Positions 1 through 10,078 are shown, counted from the first letter of the stretch. The stretch: 64,000 nt of DNA from Chitinophagia bacterium (GCA_021324175.1 JAJPJP010000422.1:20797-84796), one strand, 5' to 3'. The notes: generated by a model not told the origin, from the letters alone. Numbers and translations are program-made.

Positions 1-67
1 TAAAAATAACCGCCAGGGTGCCGAAAAGCAGGTTGATTAAAGTAAACAGGTTAGGCAGATGCTTCAT
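1..67 (-). CDS. pssA: CDP-diacylglycerol--serine O-phosphatidyltransferase, N-terminal fragment (runs off left edge)
   Basis: Minus-strand ATG at 67 reads MKHLPNLFTLINLLFGTLAVIF, typical of the PssA N-terminus; truncated by window edge. Confidence 0.6.
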   Translation of the reverse strand, partial: MKHLPNLFTLINLLFGTLAVIF

Positions 68-152
68 GCAAATCGCAGTTGAGCGTGCGTTGATTTAAAA
101 ATGAATGTACGGGAATTTTCATTGTTACTTTTTTAATTCGCCTGTTAACTAT

Positions 153-1442
153 TCATTTTTTCATAAATGCTTCAATCTCTTCGGTTGTAATTGGAATATT
201 TGCCGTCAGATCTTTGTTTCCGTCGCGCGTAATCCAAACATCGTTTTCGATGCGGATGCCAAGCTGCTCCTCTTCGATATAGATGCCCGGCTCAACCGTC
301 AATACCATTCCCGCTTTAATCGGTTCGGTCTTTGTACCTAGGTCATGTACATCGATACCGAGATGATGCGAAACCCCGTGATACATGTATTTATAATAGG
401 CCGGATTTTCTGGAGTCTCATTTTTCAATTCTGTTTTCTTTAGCAGGCCCAGTTTGAAGAAAACCTGATTGGCTTCCTGGCCGACTTTTTTATGGTATTC
501 ACTAATAGTAATGCCTGGTTTGAGCAGGTTCTTGGCAAAACGATGAAGGTGCAGGCAGGCATCGTACACTCTTTTTTGCCTGCGCGTGAATTTTCCACCG
601 ACCGGAACGGTGCGTGTCAGGTCAGCGCAATACCCCCCATATTCTGCTCCAAAATCCATCAATATCAATTCACCGCTTTTGCATTCCGCGCTGTTGGATA
701 CATAATGCAGTGTCCTCGCCCTGTCTCCTCCGGCAATAATACTTCCGTATGCGGGACCCGTTGCGCGCTGCGAAAGAAACGAATGACAGATCTCGGCTTC
801 TATTTCATATTCCATCACGCCCGGCTTGATAAACCTAAGCAGCCGTTCGAAGGCCCGATGGGTAATATCCACTGCTTGTTGCAGCACTTCGATTTCCAGC
901 GGTGTCTTGATCGTGCGAAGTCTTTTCATGATCTTTGCTGCCCGGTGATAATGGTGAAGTGGATAACGGGCTCGCATGTCATTAGCAAATCGATAATCGG
1001 CAGTTTGAAGCAGGCTGGCCTTTCGGTCATTTTCATTGGAATTCAGATAAATATTTTCGGCCAGGTGAATCCAGGTTTGCAATTGAGCGTCAAGCACATC
1101 CAGCCACACAATCGTTTCAATTCCTGAACTGGCCTTTGCCTCCCCGGCTCCAAGCCTTTTGCCATCCCATTTTTCTTTGAGTTCATTGGGGCGTACCAGG
1201 GCCAGCACCTCCCTGTATCTCGGGTCCGGGTGATCGGGGAACAGGATGACCATGCTTCCCTCCTGCGTGACCCCACTAAGCCAGAACTGGTCGCTATTTT
1301 GCTTAAACGGGTATAAAGCGTCTCCGTTCGAGGGTACTTCGTCATTGCTGACAAAAATCGCTATCGAATTGGGTAGCATTTCCCGGACGAAGCGGCGGCG
1401 ATTCTCGACAAAAATCGCAGGGTTCAGTGGAAGGTATTTCAT
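153..1442 (-). CDS. pepP: Xaa-Pro aminopeptidase (aminopeptidase P, M24B)
   Basis: 429 aa ORF with AMP_N-like N-terminus and metal-site motifs (LMDFGAEYGGYCADLTRTVPVGG, HGVSHHLGIDVHD, VEPGIYIEEE). Confidence 0.93.
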   Translation of the reverse strand: MKYLPLNPAIFVENRRRFVREMLPNSIAIFVSNDEVPSNGDALYPFKQNSDQFWLSGVTQEGSMVILFPDHPDPRYREVLALVRPNELKEKWDGKRLGAGEAKASSGIETIVWLDVLDAQLQTWIHLAENIYLNSNENDRKASLLQTADYRFANDMRARYPLHHYHRAAKIMKRLRTIKTPLEIEVLQQAVDITHRAFERLLRFIKPGVMEYEIEAEICHSFLSQRATGPAYGSIIAGGDRARTLHYVSNSAECKSGELILMDFGAEYGGYCADLTRTVPVGGKFTRRQKRVYDACLHLHRFAKNLLKPGITISEYHKKVGQEANQVFFKLGLLKKTELKNETPENPAYYKYMYHGVSHHLGIDVHDLGTKTEPIKAGMVLTVEPGIYIEEEQLGIRIENDVWITRDGNKDLTANIPITTEEIEAFMKK

Positions 1443-1585
1443 GTCGGCTCATTTTTACAGGCGTGTAAAAATAAGGAGGAATTGATTCCCGTCGCCTCGG
1501 GTATATTTTTCCATGATCATTGCGAGCAATTTTCGAAATTTTTCGCTGACGTTCACCAAAGCAATTGTACGTCTAGACAATCTAT

Positions 1586-1605
1586 AAACTAACAGTCGTT
1601 AGTTT
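1586..1605. promoter_or_regulatory. Palindrome AAACTAAC-AGTC-GTTAGTTT, candidate operator upstream of pckA
   Basis: Perfect 8-bp arms, 4-nt spacer, in the pepP/pckA divergent intergenic region. Confidence 0.35.
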
Positions 1606-1668
1606 TACAAAATCTAAAAATTTGTCATATTAATTGATTTCTTTCAAATTTTGAGTCATTTGGCACGC

Positions 1669-1699
1669 TTGTATTAGAGGAAATATAATTTTACCTTTG
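1669..1699 (+). promoter_or_regulatory. Bacteroidota-type promoter TTG-N20-TACCTTTG upstream of pckA
   Basis: TTG at 1669-1671 and TACCTTTG at 1692-1699 match the -33/-7 consensus (TTG / TAnnTTTG). Confidence 0.6.
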
Positions 1700-1722
1700 T
1701 CGTCTAATAATAATAGGGCCTT

Positions 1723-3327
1723 ATGTCATCTCCGTCGATAGCTTTGCCTCCCCTCAAATTGTTGAGACTTGGACTGAAGTCTACGGATTTTATTCACTAC
1801 CAGGAGACACCTGCCAAACTCATCCGCGAATCCATTCGCAGAAGTCAGGGGCAACTTTGTGATTTAGAAGCCCTTGTGATCAGCACTGGGAAATATACGG
1901 GCCGCTGCCCCAAAGATCGGTTTATCGTACGCGACGTGGTGACCGCTGAATCCGTAAACTGGAATGAAGTCAACCAGCCATTGGACGAAGCCTATTTCGA
2001 TGTCATTTTCAAACGGTCTATCGAACATCTTAATAAGCTTTCCGATATCTGGGTGAGGGACGCACAGGCCTGTGCTGATCCGTCCTTTCGGATGAATATC
2101 CGCGTAATCACGGAATCTCCCTCCATGAATCTTTTCGCGCACAACATGTTCATCCGGCCGACCGAAGATGAATTGGAGGACTTCGAGCCAGGCTGGCATA
2201 TCATTTCCGTTCCGGGTCTTTCACTAAATCCGGCTGAATGCGGCATCAGAAATTCTAACGCGACGGTCATATCATTCAAACGCAAGATGGTTTTGATTTC
2301 GGGTTCCGGCTACACCGGCGAACTCAAGAAAGCGATCTTCAGCGTTCTCAATTTTGTCCTTCCCAATGACTACGGGGTCTTGTCGATGCATTGCTCAGCT
2401 AACGAAGGCCGTGATGGCAATACTGCCCTGTTTTTTGGACTAAGCGGTACGGGCAAGACCACTCTCAGCGCGGACCCGCAAAGAAAGCTTATCGGCGATG
2501 ACGAACATGGTTGGTCGGATGAAGGCATCTTTAACTTCGAAGGAGGATGCTACGCAAAATGCATTAATCTCAGTGAAAATAAGGAGCCCGATATCTATCA
2601 TGCTATCCGCTTTGGATCGATGGTGGAAAATGTGACATTTTATCCTGCTACCAACCGGATCAATTTTGACGACAGCAGCATTACGGAAAACACCAGGGTA
2701 TCCTATCCGCTAAACTTTATTTCAAATGCGCTTGAACCATCGGTTGCCGATGCGCCGGAAAATATTTTCCTGCTTACCTGCGACGCTTATGGCGTCTTGC
2801 CGCCCGTGTCGCGACTGACAGTCGGCCAGGCCATGTACCAGTTCATTTCGGGTTATACAGCAAAGATTGCCGGTACCGAATCGGGTATAAATGAACCGAA
2901 GCCGACATTTAGCGCCTGTTTCGGCGCGCCATTTATGCCCCTGCATCCGGGCCGTTATGCTTCAATGTTTGGCGACAGGGTCAGGAAGGGTTCCGTCCGT
3001 GTGTGGTTTATCAATACTGGGTGGTCGGGAGGCATTTATGGGAAGGGCAATCGGATCAAATTGAACTATACCAGGGCCATTGTTTCAGCGGTACTCAGCG
3101 GCCAGCTTGACCATGCTGATTACGAGCAATTCCCGTTATTTAATTTTTCCATCCCCACCAGCTGCCCGGGAGTGCCTAATGAGATCCTTAATCCTGCAAA
3201 CACCTGGGGAAACAAGGAAGCTTACCGCATGCAGGCCCTCAAGCTAGCGGGTTTGTTTGCCTCAAATTTCAAACAATATGCTGAGGGCGTAACTAAAGAT
3301 GTTCTCGATGCCGCCCCGGTTTTTTAA
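1723..3327 (+). CDS. pckA: Phosphoenolpyruvate carboxykinase (ATP)
   Basis: 534 aa; ATP-PEPCK motifs FFGLSGTGKTTLS, LIGDDEHGW, INTGWSGGIYG. Confidence 0.97.
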   Translation: MSSPSIALPPLKLLRLGLKSTDFIHYQETPAKLIRESIRRSQGQLCDLEALVISTGKYTGRCPKDRFIVRDVVTAESVNWNEVNQPLDEAYFDVIFKRSIEHLNKLSDIWVRDAQACADPSFRMNIRVITESPSMNLFAHNMFIRPTEDELEDFEPGWHIISVPGLSLNPAECGIRNSNATVISFKRKMVLISGSGYTGELKKAIFSVLNFVLPNDYGVLSMHCSANEGRDGNTALFFGLSGTGKTTLSADPQRKLIGDDEHGWSDEGIFNFEGGCYAKCINLSENKEPDIYHAIRFGSMVENVTFYPATNRINFDDSSITENTRVSYPLNFISNALEPSVADAPENIFLLTCDAYGVLPPVSRLTVGQAMYQFISGYTAKIAGTESGINEPKPTFSACFGAPFMPLHPGRYASMFGDRVRKGSVRVWFINTGWSGGIYGKGNRIKLNYTRAIVSAVLSGQLDHADYEQFPLFNFSIPTSCPGVPNEILNPANTWGNKEAYRMQALKLAGLFASNFKQYAEGVTKDVLDAAPVF

Positions 3328-3427
3328 AAAATTTTTTAACAAATAGTGTATTAATCTAAATAATTTCCTGATATTGGCAAATAGAATTTAACTGTTTTAT
3401 TGAGTCTCTAAGATTGTTTGCCAAACA

Positions 3428-3460
3428 GAACTCCATCAATGAATGATTTTGATGGAGTTC
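3428..3460 (+). terminator. Hairpin GAACTCCATCA/TGATGGAGTTC, likely pckA terminator
   Basis: Perfect 11-bp inverted repeat (3428-3438 / 3450-3460), followed by TTATTTT. Confidence 0.7.
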
Positions 3461-3521
3461 TTATTTTAGAGATTTTGACAAAATATTTGCAATTAATTTT
3501 GGCCACCGGAGTTTAATAACC

Positions 3522-4055
3522 GTGAGCAATATTTTTTTTTCGGTTTCGATCGCCTTATTGACATTGACCCGATTTCATTCGCGGGATGATCAGATCGAAT
3601 GGAGCGCAGTCCGGAAACTGACCTGGACGGATTTTAAACAACGCCCCGATCCTTCTTCGCCCAATGCCGCACTGACCAGTTCCATCATCAAATACGATTT
3701 CGGGTACAACGATGTAGACGGGCTTAGTTTTCATATTCACTGCGAATTCGATCCCGAAGCGTCATGGGGCAGAACCAAAACAGATTATATCCTTTCGCAT
3801 GAGCAGGGTCATTTCGACATTACGGAAATATACGCCAGGAAACTGGATAAAGCGTTCAAGGAATATAAGCCCACCCCGGACATCAAAAAGAAAATCAACA
3901 AGATTTATATGGGGTTAATGGCCGAACTGCACGAGTATCAGGAAAAATACGATGCCGCGACCAACTTCTCGTTAAACCACGACAAGCAACAGGAATGGCT
4001 GCAAAAGATCAGCAACCAGTTAAAGGAACTGGAGCCTTACTCGAATTATCATTAG
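3522..4055 (+). CDS. DUF922-like secreted putative Zn-dependent protease
   Basis: GTG start, N-terminal hydrophobic segment, W-x-D-F-K and SHEQGHFDITEIYARKL (HExxH-like) region. Confidence 0.7.
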   Translation: MSNIFFSVSIALLTLTRFHSRDDQIEWSAVRKLTWTDFKQRPDPSSPNAALTSSIIKYDFGYNDVDGLSFHIHCEFDPEASWGRTKTDYILSHEQGHFDITEIYARKLDKAFKEYKPTPDIKKKINKIYMGLMAELHEYQEKYDAATNFSLNHDKQQEWLQKISNQLKELEPYSNYH

Positions 4056-4690
4056 AAAAGACCATATAACTGAGAATCTATGCGGTTGATGATATCTCCA
4101 AGGTGCTCCTCATTTTCCGGGAATTTGTTTTTGTCAATATTAACTACGAGCAGTGGCCCCTCCCGATATTGGTCGATCCATTTTGTGTAGTACTCGTTGA
4201 GTCGCTTTAAATAATCCAGCCGGATATTTTCTTCGTATTCCCTGCCTCTCTTTTGAATCTGGGCGACGAGGGTCGGAACCGATCCCTGCAGATAGATCAG
4301 CAGGTCCGGAGGTTGAACCATCCGTTTCAATGTCTGGAAAAACTGGAAATAATTGTTGTAGTCCCTTTTACTCATCAGGCCCATTTCATGCAGGTTTGGC
4401 GCAAAAATATGAGCGTCTTCATAGATCGTTCTGTCCTGCACGACTGTTTCCATGCCGCTTTGAATTTCCAGGAGCTGATTCAGTCGGCTGTTTAGAAAAT
4501 ATACCTGGAGATTAAAACTCCACCTCGGCATGTCTTCATAAAAATCATTCAGGTAAGGGTTATGGTCTACGTCTTCAAATTGTGGGATCCACCTGTAGTG
4601 TTTGCTCAATAACTGCGTCAACGTCGTCTTCCCTGCGCCAATATTTCCAGCAACTGCAATGTGTTTTGGTTTCTTGCTTTTTGCCATCAC
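4052..4690 (-). CDS. Deoxynucleoside kinase
   Basis: P-loop GNIGAGKTTL, DRTIYED motif, dNK family length (212 aa). Confidence 0.88.
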   Translation of the reverse strand: MMAKSKKPKHIAVAGNIGAGKTTLTQLLSKHYRWIPQFEDVDHNPYLNDFYEDMPRWSFNLQVYFLNSRLNQLLEIQSGMETVVQDRTIYEDAHIFAPNLHEMGLMSKRDYNNYFQFFQTLKRMVQPPDLLIYLQGSVPTLVAQIQKRGREYEENIRLDYLKRLNEYYTKWIDQYREGPLLVVNIDKNKFPENEEHLGDIINRIDSQLYGLF

Positions 4691-4786
4691 CTAAATGTAA
4701 ATTCTTAATTCTTAAATCAAAAAATATTTTTGGTCTCAACTGATTCTTCTCTCAAAGCGTGAGAATTTCGTTCCTTGCGATTGTAA

Positions 4787-5788
4787 TTAGTAGTATTGAA
4801 GGCCAATGGCTTCCCGAACCAACTGCATGGTCTGCCGGGCACTGTTCCTTGCTTTTTCTGCACCTTTTTCCATAATGTCGGCCAGGTATTTTTCATCTTC
4901 AAGGATGGCATTAGTCTTCTCACGGATCGGCCGGACAAAAGCTACCACGTCTTCGGCAAGCTGCTTTTTCAAGTCGCCGTACCGGACCGTGCAATTGTTG
5001 TATTCAATTTCAAACTGGTCGACGATTGTCGGGTCGCTGAATAATCGCATCAGCAGGAAAAGATTCTCGATATAAACTGACTTGGGCGAGTTCAATTTGG
5101 TGGGGCCCTGGTCGGTCGTTGCGCCCATTATTTTTTTCCTGATCCTGTCGTCATCATCGGAGAGGTAAACAGTCGCCATTTGGTTTTCGCTCTTGCTCAT
5201 TTTTCCTGATCCGTCAAGGCTGGGAACTTTGGCCAACGTTTCGCCGAAATTAAAAGCAAAAGGTTCGGGAAAAACTTCGCCATAACGGTGATTAAACCTG
5301 TTGACGAAATTACGGGCCATTTCGAGGTGTTGCTCCTGGTCTTTACCAACCGGAACGAGCTTCGCGCGGTGAATGATGATGTCTGCGGTTTGCAGAACAG
5401 GGTAGGTGAGAAGTCCGGCATTGACGTTATCAGGCTGTAGTCTGACCTTTTCTTTAAAGGTGGGGGTCTTTTCTAATTCGCCCTTGTAGGCAAGCATATT
5501 CAGGTACAGATATAACTCGCCAGTTTCATGCACATGGCTCTGGCAGTACAGGGCAACCTTTTCAGGGTCGAGGCCGCAGGCGATATTCTCAGCAAGCACA
5601 CGCCGCACATGCTGTTTTAACTCACGGGTATCGGGATGAGTGGTCAGGGAGTGCAAGTCGGCCACCATAAAAAAACAATCATATTCATCCTGCATCCTGA
5701 CATAATTCTTTACGGCGCCGAAATAATTGCCCAGGTGCAAAAACCCCGTAGGCCGTATACCGCTCATGACGATTTCTTTTTTGTTCAT
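4787..5788 (-). CDS. trpS: Tryptophanyl-tRNA synthetase
   Basis: 333 aa; class I motifs HLGNYFGA and KMSKS. Confidence 0.96.
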   Translation of the reverse strand: MNKKEIVMSGIRPTGFLHLGNYFGAVKNYVRMQDEYDCFFMVADLHSLTTHPDTRELKQHVRRVLAENIACGLDPEKVALYCQSHVHETGELYLYLNMLAYKGELEKTPTFKEKVRLQPDNVNAGLLTYPVLQTADIIIHRAKLVPVGKDQEQHLEMARNFVNRFNHRYGEVFPEPFAFNFGETLAKVPSLDGSGKMSKSENQMATVYLSDDDDRIRKKIMGATTDQGPTKLNSPKSVYIENLFLLMRLFSDPTIVDQFEIEYNNCTVRYGDLKKQLAEDVVAFVRPIREKTNAILEDEKYLADIMEKGAEKARNSARQTMQLVREAIGLQYY

Positions 5789-5951
5789 AGCACGGCGAAG
5801 ATAAGAACCTGTCGGGAGTTTTACTTTATCAATAGGCCGCCGATGTGTGATGCATTCTAGGGATTTTTTAGTCCTTTTAGCGCCTTTAAGAAAACTATAA
5901 CGCGCGATTTTACACGGGTTCTTTACAAACTCCCATTTTTACATGAGCGCA

Positions 5952-5982
5952 TTGCAAAGTATAGGTGAATCCGTTATTTTTG
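5952..5982 (+). promoter_or_regulatory. Promoter TTG-N20-TATTTTTG upstream of gatC
   Basis: TTG at 5952-5954 and TATTTTTG at 5975-5982, 17 nt before the gatC ATG. Confidence 0.6.
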
Positions 5983-5998
5983 TTTATTACCGAACGCG

Positions 5999-6325
5999 AT
6001 GGACGTAAATGAAAAGCTGATAGACAACCTGGCCGAACTCGCCCGTCTCGAATTCAGTGTGACCGAAAAAGTGGAGATAAAAAAGGACTTGCAGAGAATG
6101 ATTGCCTTTATCGACAAGCTGAATGAACTGGATACGGCGGGAGTCGAACCGCAATTGTCGATGAGCGAAGAAGTCGATGTATTGCGTGAAGACGTTCCGG
6201 GCGGTACAGTGAGCCGTAACGAAGCGCTGCGCAATGCGCCGATGACAGACGGTGTTTATTTCAAGGTTCCCAAAATCATCGCAAATCGTCACGACGAGCG
6301 GAAAAAACCAGGAGAAAACTTATGA
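5999..6325 (+). CDS. gatC: Asp/Glu-tRNA amidotransferase subunit C
   Basis: 108 aa; [15 protein letters not shown] and [20 protein letters not shown] typical of GatC. Confidence 0.9.
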   Translation: MDVNEKLIDNLAELARLEFSVTEKVEIKKDLQRMIAFIDKLNELDTAGVEPQLSMSEEVDVLREDVPGGTVSRNEALRNAPMTDGVYFKVPKIIANRHDERKKPGENL

Positions 6326-7029
6326 GCACTTCCATCATCCATCTCGAGGATATTCAAAAGAGTTATTTTATGGGGAAGCAGGAATTGAAGGTGCTCAAAG
6401 GTGTATCGCTCGGTATTGAACAAAATGAATACGTAGCCCTGATGGGCCCTTCAGGCTCGGGAAAAAGCACGCTGATGAATATACTGGGTTGCCTGGACTC
6501 TCCAACCAGCGGAACTTACATACTCAATGGACAGGACGTAAGCAAAATGCCAGATAACGACCTTGCCGATGTGCGAAACCAAGAGATCGGCTTCGTATTC
6601 CAACAATTCAACCTGATGCCTAGGCTGACCGCGCTCGAGAATGTGGCTCTCCCGCTTGTCTATGCCGGAATTTCCCGCAGGCAACGTAATGAAATTGCCA
6701 TGTCGATGCTTGAAAAAGTCAGCCTCCACGATCGAAGCCACCACAAGCCAAACGAATTGTCGGGCGGCCAATGCCAACGAGTTGCCATAGCTCGTGCTCT
6801 GGTCAATAATCCGTCGCTCATCCTTGCTGACGAACCGACGGGTAATCTCGATACTAAGACCTCGATTGAAATCATGGATATTTTCGGCGCAATCCAGGCG
6901 GCAGGCAATACGGTGGTGCTCGTAACGCATGAAGAAGATATATCCAAATACGCGCACCGCGTGGTACGCCTCAGGGACGGTGTGATCGAAAGTGACAAAC
7001 GAAAGGTGCAAGCCTATCAACCCGCGTAA
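6322..7029 (+). CDS. LolD/MacB-type ABC transporter ATP-binding protein
   Basis: Walker [10 protein letters not shown], signature [15 protein letters not shown], Walker [13 protein letters not shown]; overlaps gatC stop by ATGA. Confidence 0.93.
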   Translation: MSTSIIHLEDIQKSYFMGKQELKVLKGVSLGIEQNEYVALMGPSGSGKSTLMNILGCLDSPTSGTYILNGQDVSKMPDNDLADVRNQEIGFVFQQFNLMPRLTALENVALPLVYAGISRRQRNEIAMSMLEKVSLHDRSHHKPNELSGGQCQRVAIARALVNNPSLILADEPTGNLDTKTSIEIMDIFGAIQAAGNTVVLVTHEEDISKYAHRVVRLRDGVIESDKRKVQAYQPA

Positions 7030-7030
7030 T

Positions 7031-7591
7031 ATGGCGGTTAAAATTTATACCAAGACAGGAGACAGGGGAAAAACCAGCCTGATCGGTGGCACGAAAGTTC
7101 CCAAAAGCGATCTTCGCATCGAATCCTACGGAACAGTGGACGAATTAAATTCATTCATCGGGCTACTATATGACCAATGTCCCGACGAACACGCGAAAGC
7201 CTCGCTTCGGTTCATCCAGGAACAGCTGTTTACTATTGGCTCTTCCTTGGCCTGCGACCCTCAAAAAAAACCTTCTTTAAAGATTCCCGACCTCAAAGAA
7301 TCGGATGTCACATTTCTTGAAAAGGAGATTGATGCAATGAATGCCGGTCTCCCTCCTATGAAGAACTTTATCCTTCCCGGCGGCCACACCACGGTATCCA
7401 CTGCCCATATTTGTCGTTGCGTCTGCAGGCGTGCCGAAAGAAAATGCGTCGGTCTCTTGGAAGAAGGGTCTTCTGTAGATGCCTTCGTCGTCAAATATCT
7501 GAACAGGCTGAGCGATTATTTTTTTGTCCTCGCGCGCTTTCTCGGCCAGGCGCTTCACGCTGAGGAAATTCCATGGAAGCCGAAGGGTTAA
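7031..7591 (+). CDS. PduO-type cob(I)alamin adenosyltransferase
   Basis: MAVKIYTKTGDRGKTSLIGG...YGTVDELNSFIG, VCRRAER, LNRLSDYFFVLAR; start trimmed from ORF track to ATG 7031. Confidence 0.93.
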   Translation: MAVKIYTKTGDRGKTSLIGGTKVPKSDLRIESYGTVDELNSFIGLLYDQCPDEHAKASLRFIQEQLFTIGSSLACDPQKKPSLKIPDLKESDVTFLEKEIDAMNAGLPPMKNFILPGGHTTVSTAHICRCVCRRAERKCVGLLEEGSSVDAFVVKYLNRLSDYFFVLARFLGQALHAEEIPWKPKG

Positions 7592-7596
7592 TACAG

Positions 7597-8250
7597 TCAG
7601 GAGATAATTCTTCCATCCTTCATATGGAGTATCCTGTCGCTCATTTGGGCCAGTTCCTCATTATGGGTAACAATCAAAAAGGTCTGGTTGAACAATTTCC
7701 GGAGCTCAAGAAAAAGAAGGTGTAGCTCCCTGGCATTTTCGGAATCCAGGTTGCCTGTCGGTTCGTCGGCAAACACGATGTCAGGCTTATTGATCAATGC
7801 CCTGGCCACCGAAACCCTTTGCTGCTCTCCCCCCGAGAGTGCATTTGGTTTATTCTCCAGCCGCTCACCAACGCCAAGGGACTTAAGCAACGCAGCCGCC
7901 TCCATTTCCACATCTTTTCTATTCCTGCCGGCCAGCCAGCCCGGGATACATACATTTTCCAGTGCATTGAATTCGGGCAGGAGGTGATGAAACTGAAATA
8001 CAAAGCCAATATGCCTGTTGCGAAACGCAGCCAGCTTTTTTCCACGCAGGTCACTGATTTTTTTCCCCTGGAGATATACATCGCCGTTACTGGGATCGTC
8101 CAAGGTGCCAAGAATATGAAGCAGAGTACTTTTCCCCGAACCTGAAGGCCCGGCGATTGTCGCGATTTCTCCCTTGCTGATTTCCAGGTCTACGCCCTTT
8201 AATACCCACAAGTGGCCGTAATATTTATGAATTCCCTTTGCAGACAGCAT
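7597..8250 (-). CDS. lolD: LolD-type ABC transporter ATP-binding protein
   Basis: [43 protein letters not shown]. Confidence 0.9.
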   Translation of the reverse strand: MLSAKGIHKYYGHLWVLKGVDLEISKGEIATIAGPSGSGKSTLLHILGTLDDPSNGDVYLQGKKISDLRGKKLAAFRNRHIGFVFQFHHLLPEFNALENVCIPGWLAGRNRKDVEMEAAALLKSLGVGERLENKPNALSGGEQQRVSVARALINKPDIVFADEPTGNLDSENARELHLLFLELRKLFNQTFLIVTHNEELAQMSDRILHMKDGRIIS

Positions 8251-8411
8251 TTGCCAAATTTAGAGTTTGAGGACATTTTCGCAAACCTAATGGTTCCCTG
8301 GGGATAATCTGCCCCGCAAATCTAAAAATGCCGGAATGATTCGCAAAACATTAGAAAATGGCAGGCAACCTTTTACATGCTCCCCCGATACGTGTGCAAA
8401 AACACCCCGAC

Positions 8412-8636
8412 ATGAAATCTTATCTACTTGGCCTCTTTATAGTGGCGATTGTCCCGGCATTTGCCCTGAATACTATTCCTCCCCGTCACAGCCACAAATT
8501 CATCCTGATCAATCCGCTGAAAGAACGCCAGCTTTATTATAAGGGGCATGGCACAGTGGGACTGATCCTGGGCCTGGTTTTAGGCCCTGTCGGCTGGGGC
8601 GCCGCGCATCTTTTTACCCACAATAAGGCTTTCTGA
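8412..8636 (+). CDS. Small secreted/membrane hypothetical protein
   Basis: Internal ATG gives MKSYLLGLFIVAIVPAFA signal-like start; C-terminal Gly-rich hydrophobic segment. Confidence 0.5.
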   Translation: MKSYLLGLFIVAIVPAFALNTIPPRHSHKFILINPLKERQLYYKGHGTVGLILGLVLGPVGWGAAHLFTHNKAF

Positions 8637-8811
8637 GACAAAGCAGCACTTGGATCCGGATATGGTTATGCGCCGCATTTGTAGGTTTTATAGTATATGA
8701 ATCAATCGTCAACCCCAGTCAATTGCTTTATTACACACTTGAGGCGATATTACAGGGCTTAACATCTTAAAAACGTTAGAAAAATACTTTAAGGCCGCGC
8801 AAAACAATTGA

Positions 8812-8842
8812 TTTGGAATTTTCGTTTTAACAGCTACTTTTG
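8812..8842 (+). promoter_or_regulatory. Promoter TTTG-N19-TACTTTTG upstream of DUF2795-like gene
   Basis: Exact match to the Bacteroidota -33/-7 consensus with 19-nt spacer. Confidence 0.65.
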
Positions 8843-8936
8843 CGAAAAAATCGGGGTATACCACCCAAGCACAAAGTACTGATGAATACAGCCGTGAACA
8901 ATCTTTCCGGACTTAATAAAACTAAATTTCGAACAG

Positions 8937-9158
8937 ATGTTTTGGACACTTGAACTAGCCAGCTACCTGGAAGATGCTCCCTGGCCGGCTACCAAAGATG
9001 AATTGATCGACTATGCTATTCGCTCCGGCGCACCCATTGAAGTAGTTGAAAACCTGCAAGAACTCGAGGATGAAGGCGAAATCTATGAAGGAATAGATGA
9101 CATTTGGCCCGATTACCCTTCGCAGGCAGACTTCTTTTTTAACGAAGATGAATACTAA
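8937..9158 (+). CDS. DUF2795-like small acidic protein
   Basis: 73 aa; WPATKDELIDYAIRSGAPIEVVENLQELEDEGE is typical of the family. Confidence 0.75.
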   Translation: MFWTLELASYLEDAPWPATKDELIDYAIRSGAPIEVVENLQELEDEGEIYEGIDDIWPDYPSQADFFFNEDEY

Positions 9159-9175
9159 AAAATCCACAAAGGTCG

Positions 9176-9198
9176 AAAGGTCGCAGATTGCAACCTTT
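9176..9198. terminator. Hairpin between convergent DUF2795-like gene and fabI
   Basis: AAAGGT/ACCTTT plus GCA/TGC stem with one mismatch, GAT loop, T-rich 3' side. Confidence 0.5.
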
Positions 9199-9231
9199 TC
9201 TATTTTATGGCCTATCCTATCAAATTGTAAC

Positions 9232-10044
9232 TTATTTTTCCATCTGATGTATAACGGCCTCGGTCACGCCGGTAAATGAGAAACCGCCGTCATGGAATAG
9301 GTTCTGCATGGTAACCATCCGAGTGAGATCGCTGAAAAGTGTAACGCAGTAGTCCGCGCATTGATCGCCAGTGGCATTGCCCAAGGGGCTCATCTTTTCT
9401 GCGTAAGTAATAAAACCATCAAAACCCTTGACCCCGCTGCCAGCGGTTGTGCGGGTAGGCGACTGCGAGACCGTGTTGACCCTGACTTTTTTCTTCAGCG
9501 CGTAATGATAGCCAAAGTTCCTGGTGATTCCTTCGAGTAGCGTTTTGGCATCCGCCATTTCGTTGTAATCAGGGAATACGCGCTGCGCGGCGATATACGT
9601 AAGGGCTATAACACTACACCATTCATTGAGCGCGTCCATATCCCAGGCGGTACGCAAAAGTCGGTGCAGAGAGATGGCAGAAATATCCATGGTTTTTTGG
9701 TTAAAGCCATAATCGATGGCCGTGTAATGCCGGTTCTTCCGCATATTGAGGCTCATGCCGATTGAGTGAAGGACAAAGTCGATACCACCGCCAAAATGTT
9801 TCATGGATTCTTCGAACAATTTTTTCAGGTCATCCATATTGGTCACATCGGCTCCGATCACTGGGGCCTCCACCGCCGTTGCCAACTTATTGATTTCGCC
9901 CATGCGGAGAGCGACCGGGGCATTCGAAAGAACCAGTTCTGCTCCTTCTTCCCTACAACGCAACGCCGTTCGCCAGGCGATTGACTTTTCGTCGAGTGCA
10001 CCGAAAATGATTCCTTTTTTACCTTTTAGAAGATTGTAAGCCAT
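9232..10044 (-). CDS. fabI: Enoyl-[acyl-carrier-protein] reductase (NADH)
   Basis: MAYNLLKGKKGIIFGALDEKSIAW..., DFVLHSIGMS, GLPFNH-like replaced by YHYALKKKVRVNTVSQSPTRTTAGSGV; start trimmed to 10044. Confidence 0.9.
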   Translation of the reverse strand: MAYNLLKGKKGIIFGALDEKSIAWRTALRCREEGAELVLSNAPVALRMGEINKLATAVEAPVIGADVTNMDDLKKLFEESMKHFGGGIDFVLHSIGMSLNMRKNRHYTAIDYGFNQKTMDISAISLHRLLRTAWDMDALNEWCSVIALTYIAAQRVFPDYNEMADAKTLLEGITRNFGYHYALKKKVRVNTVSQSPTRTTAGSGVKGFDGFITYAEKMSPLGNATGDQCADYCVTLFSDLTRMVTMQNLFHDGGFSFTGVTEAVIHQMEK

Positions 10045-10078
10045 ACACTTCAAAATTTTGAGGTCGTAAAAATAAGGG

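Noticed and set aside
492-1127. 211-aa plus-strand ORF
   Set aside because: Antisense to well-supported pepP; no family-like motifs; a GC-rich shadow ORF.
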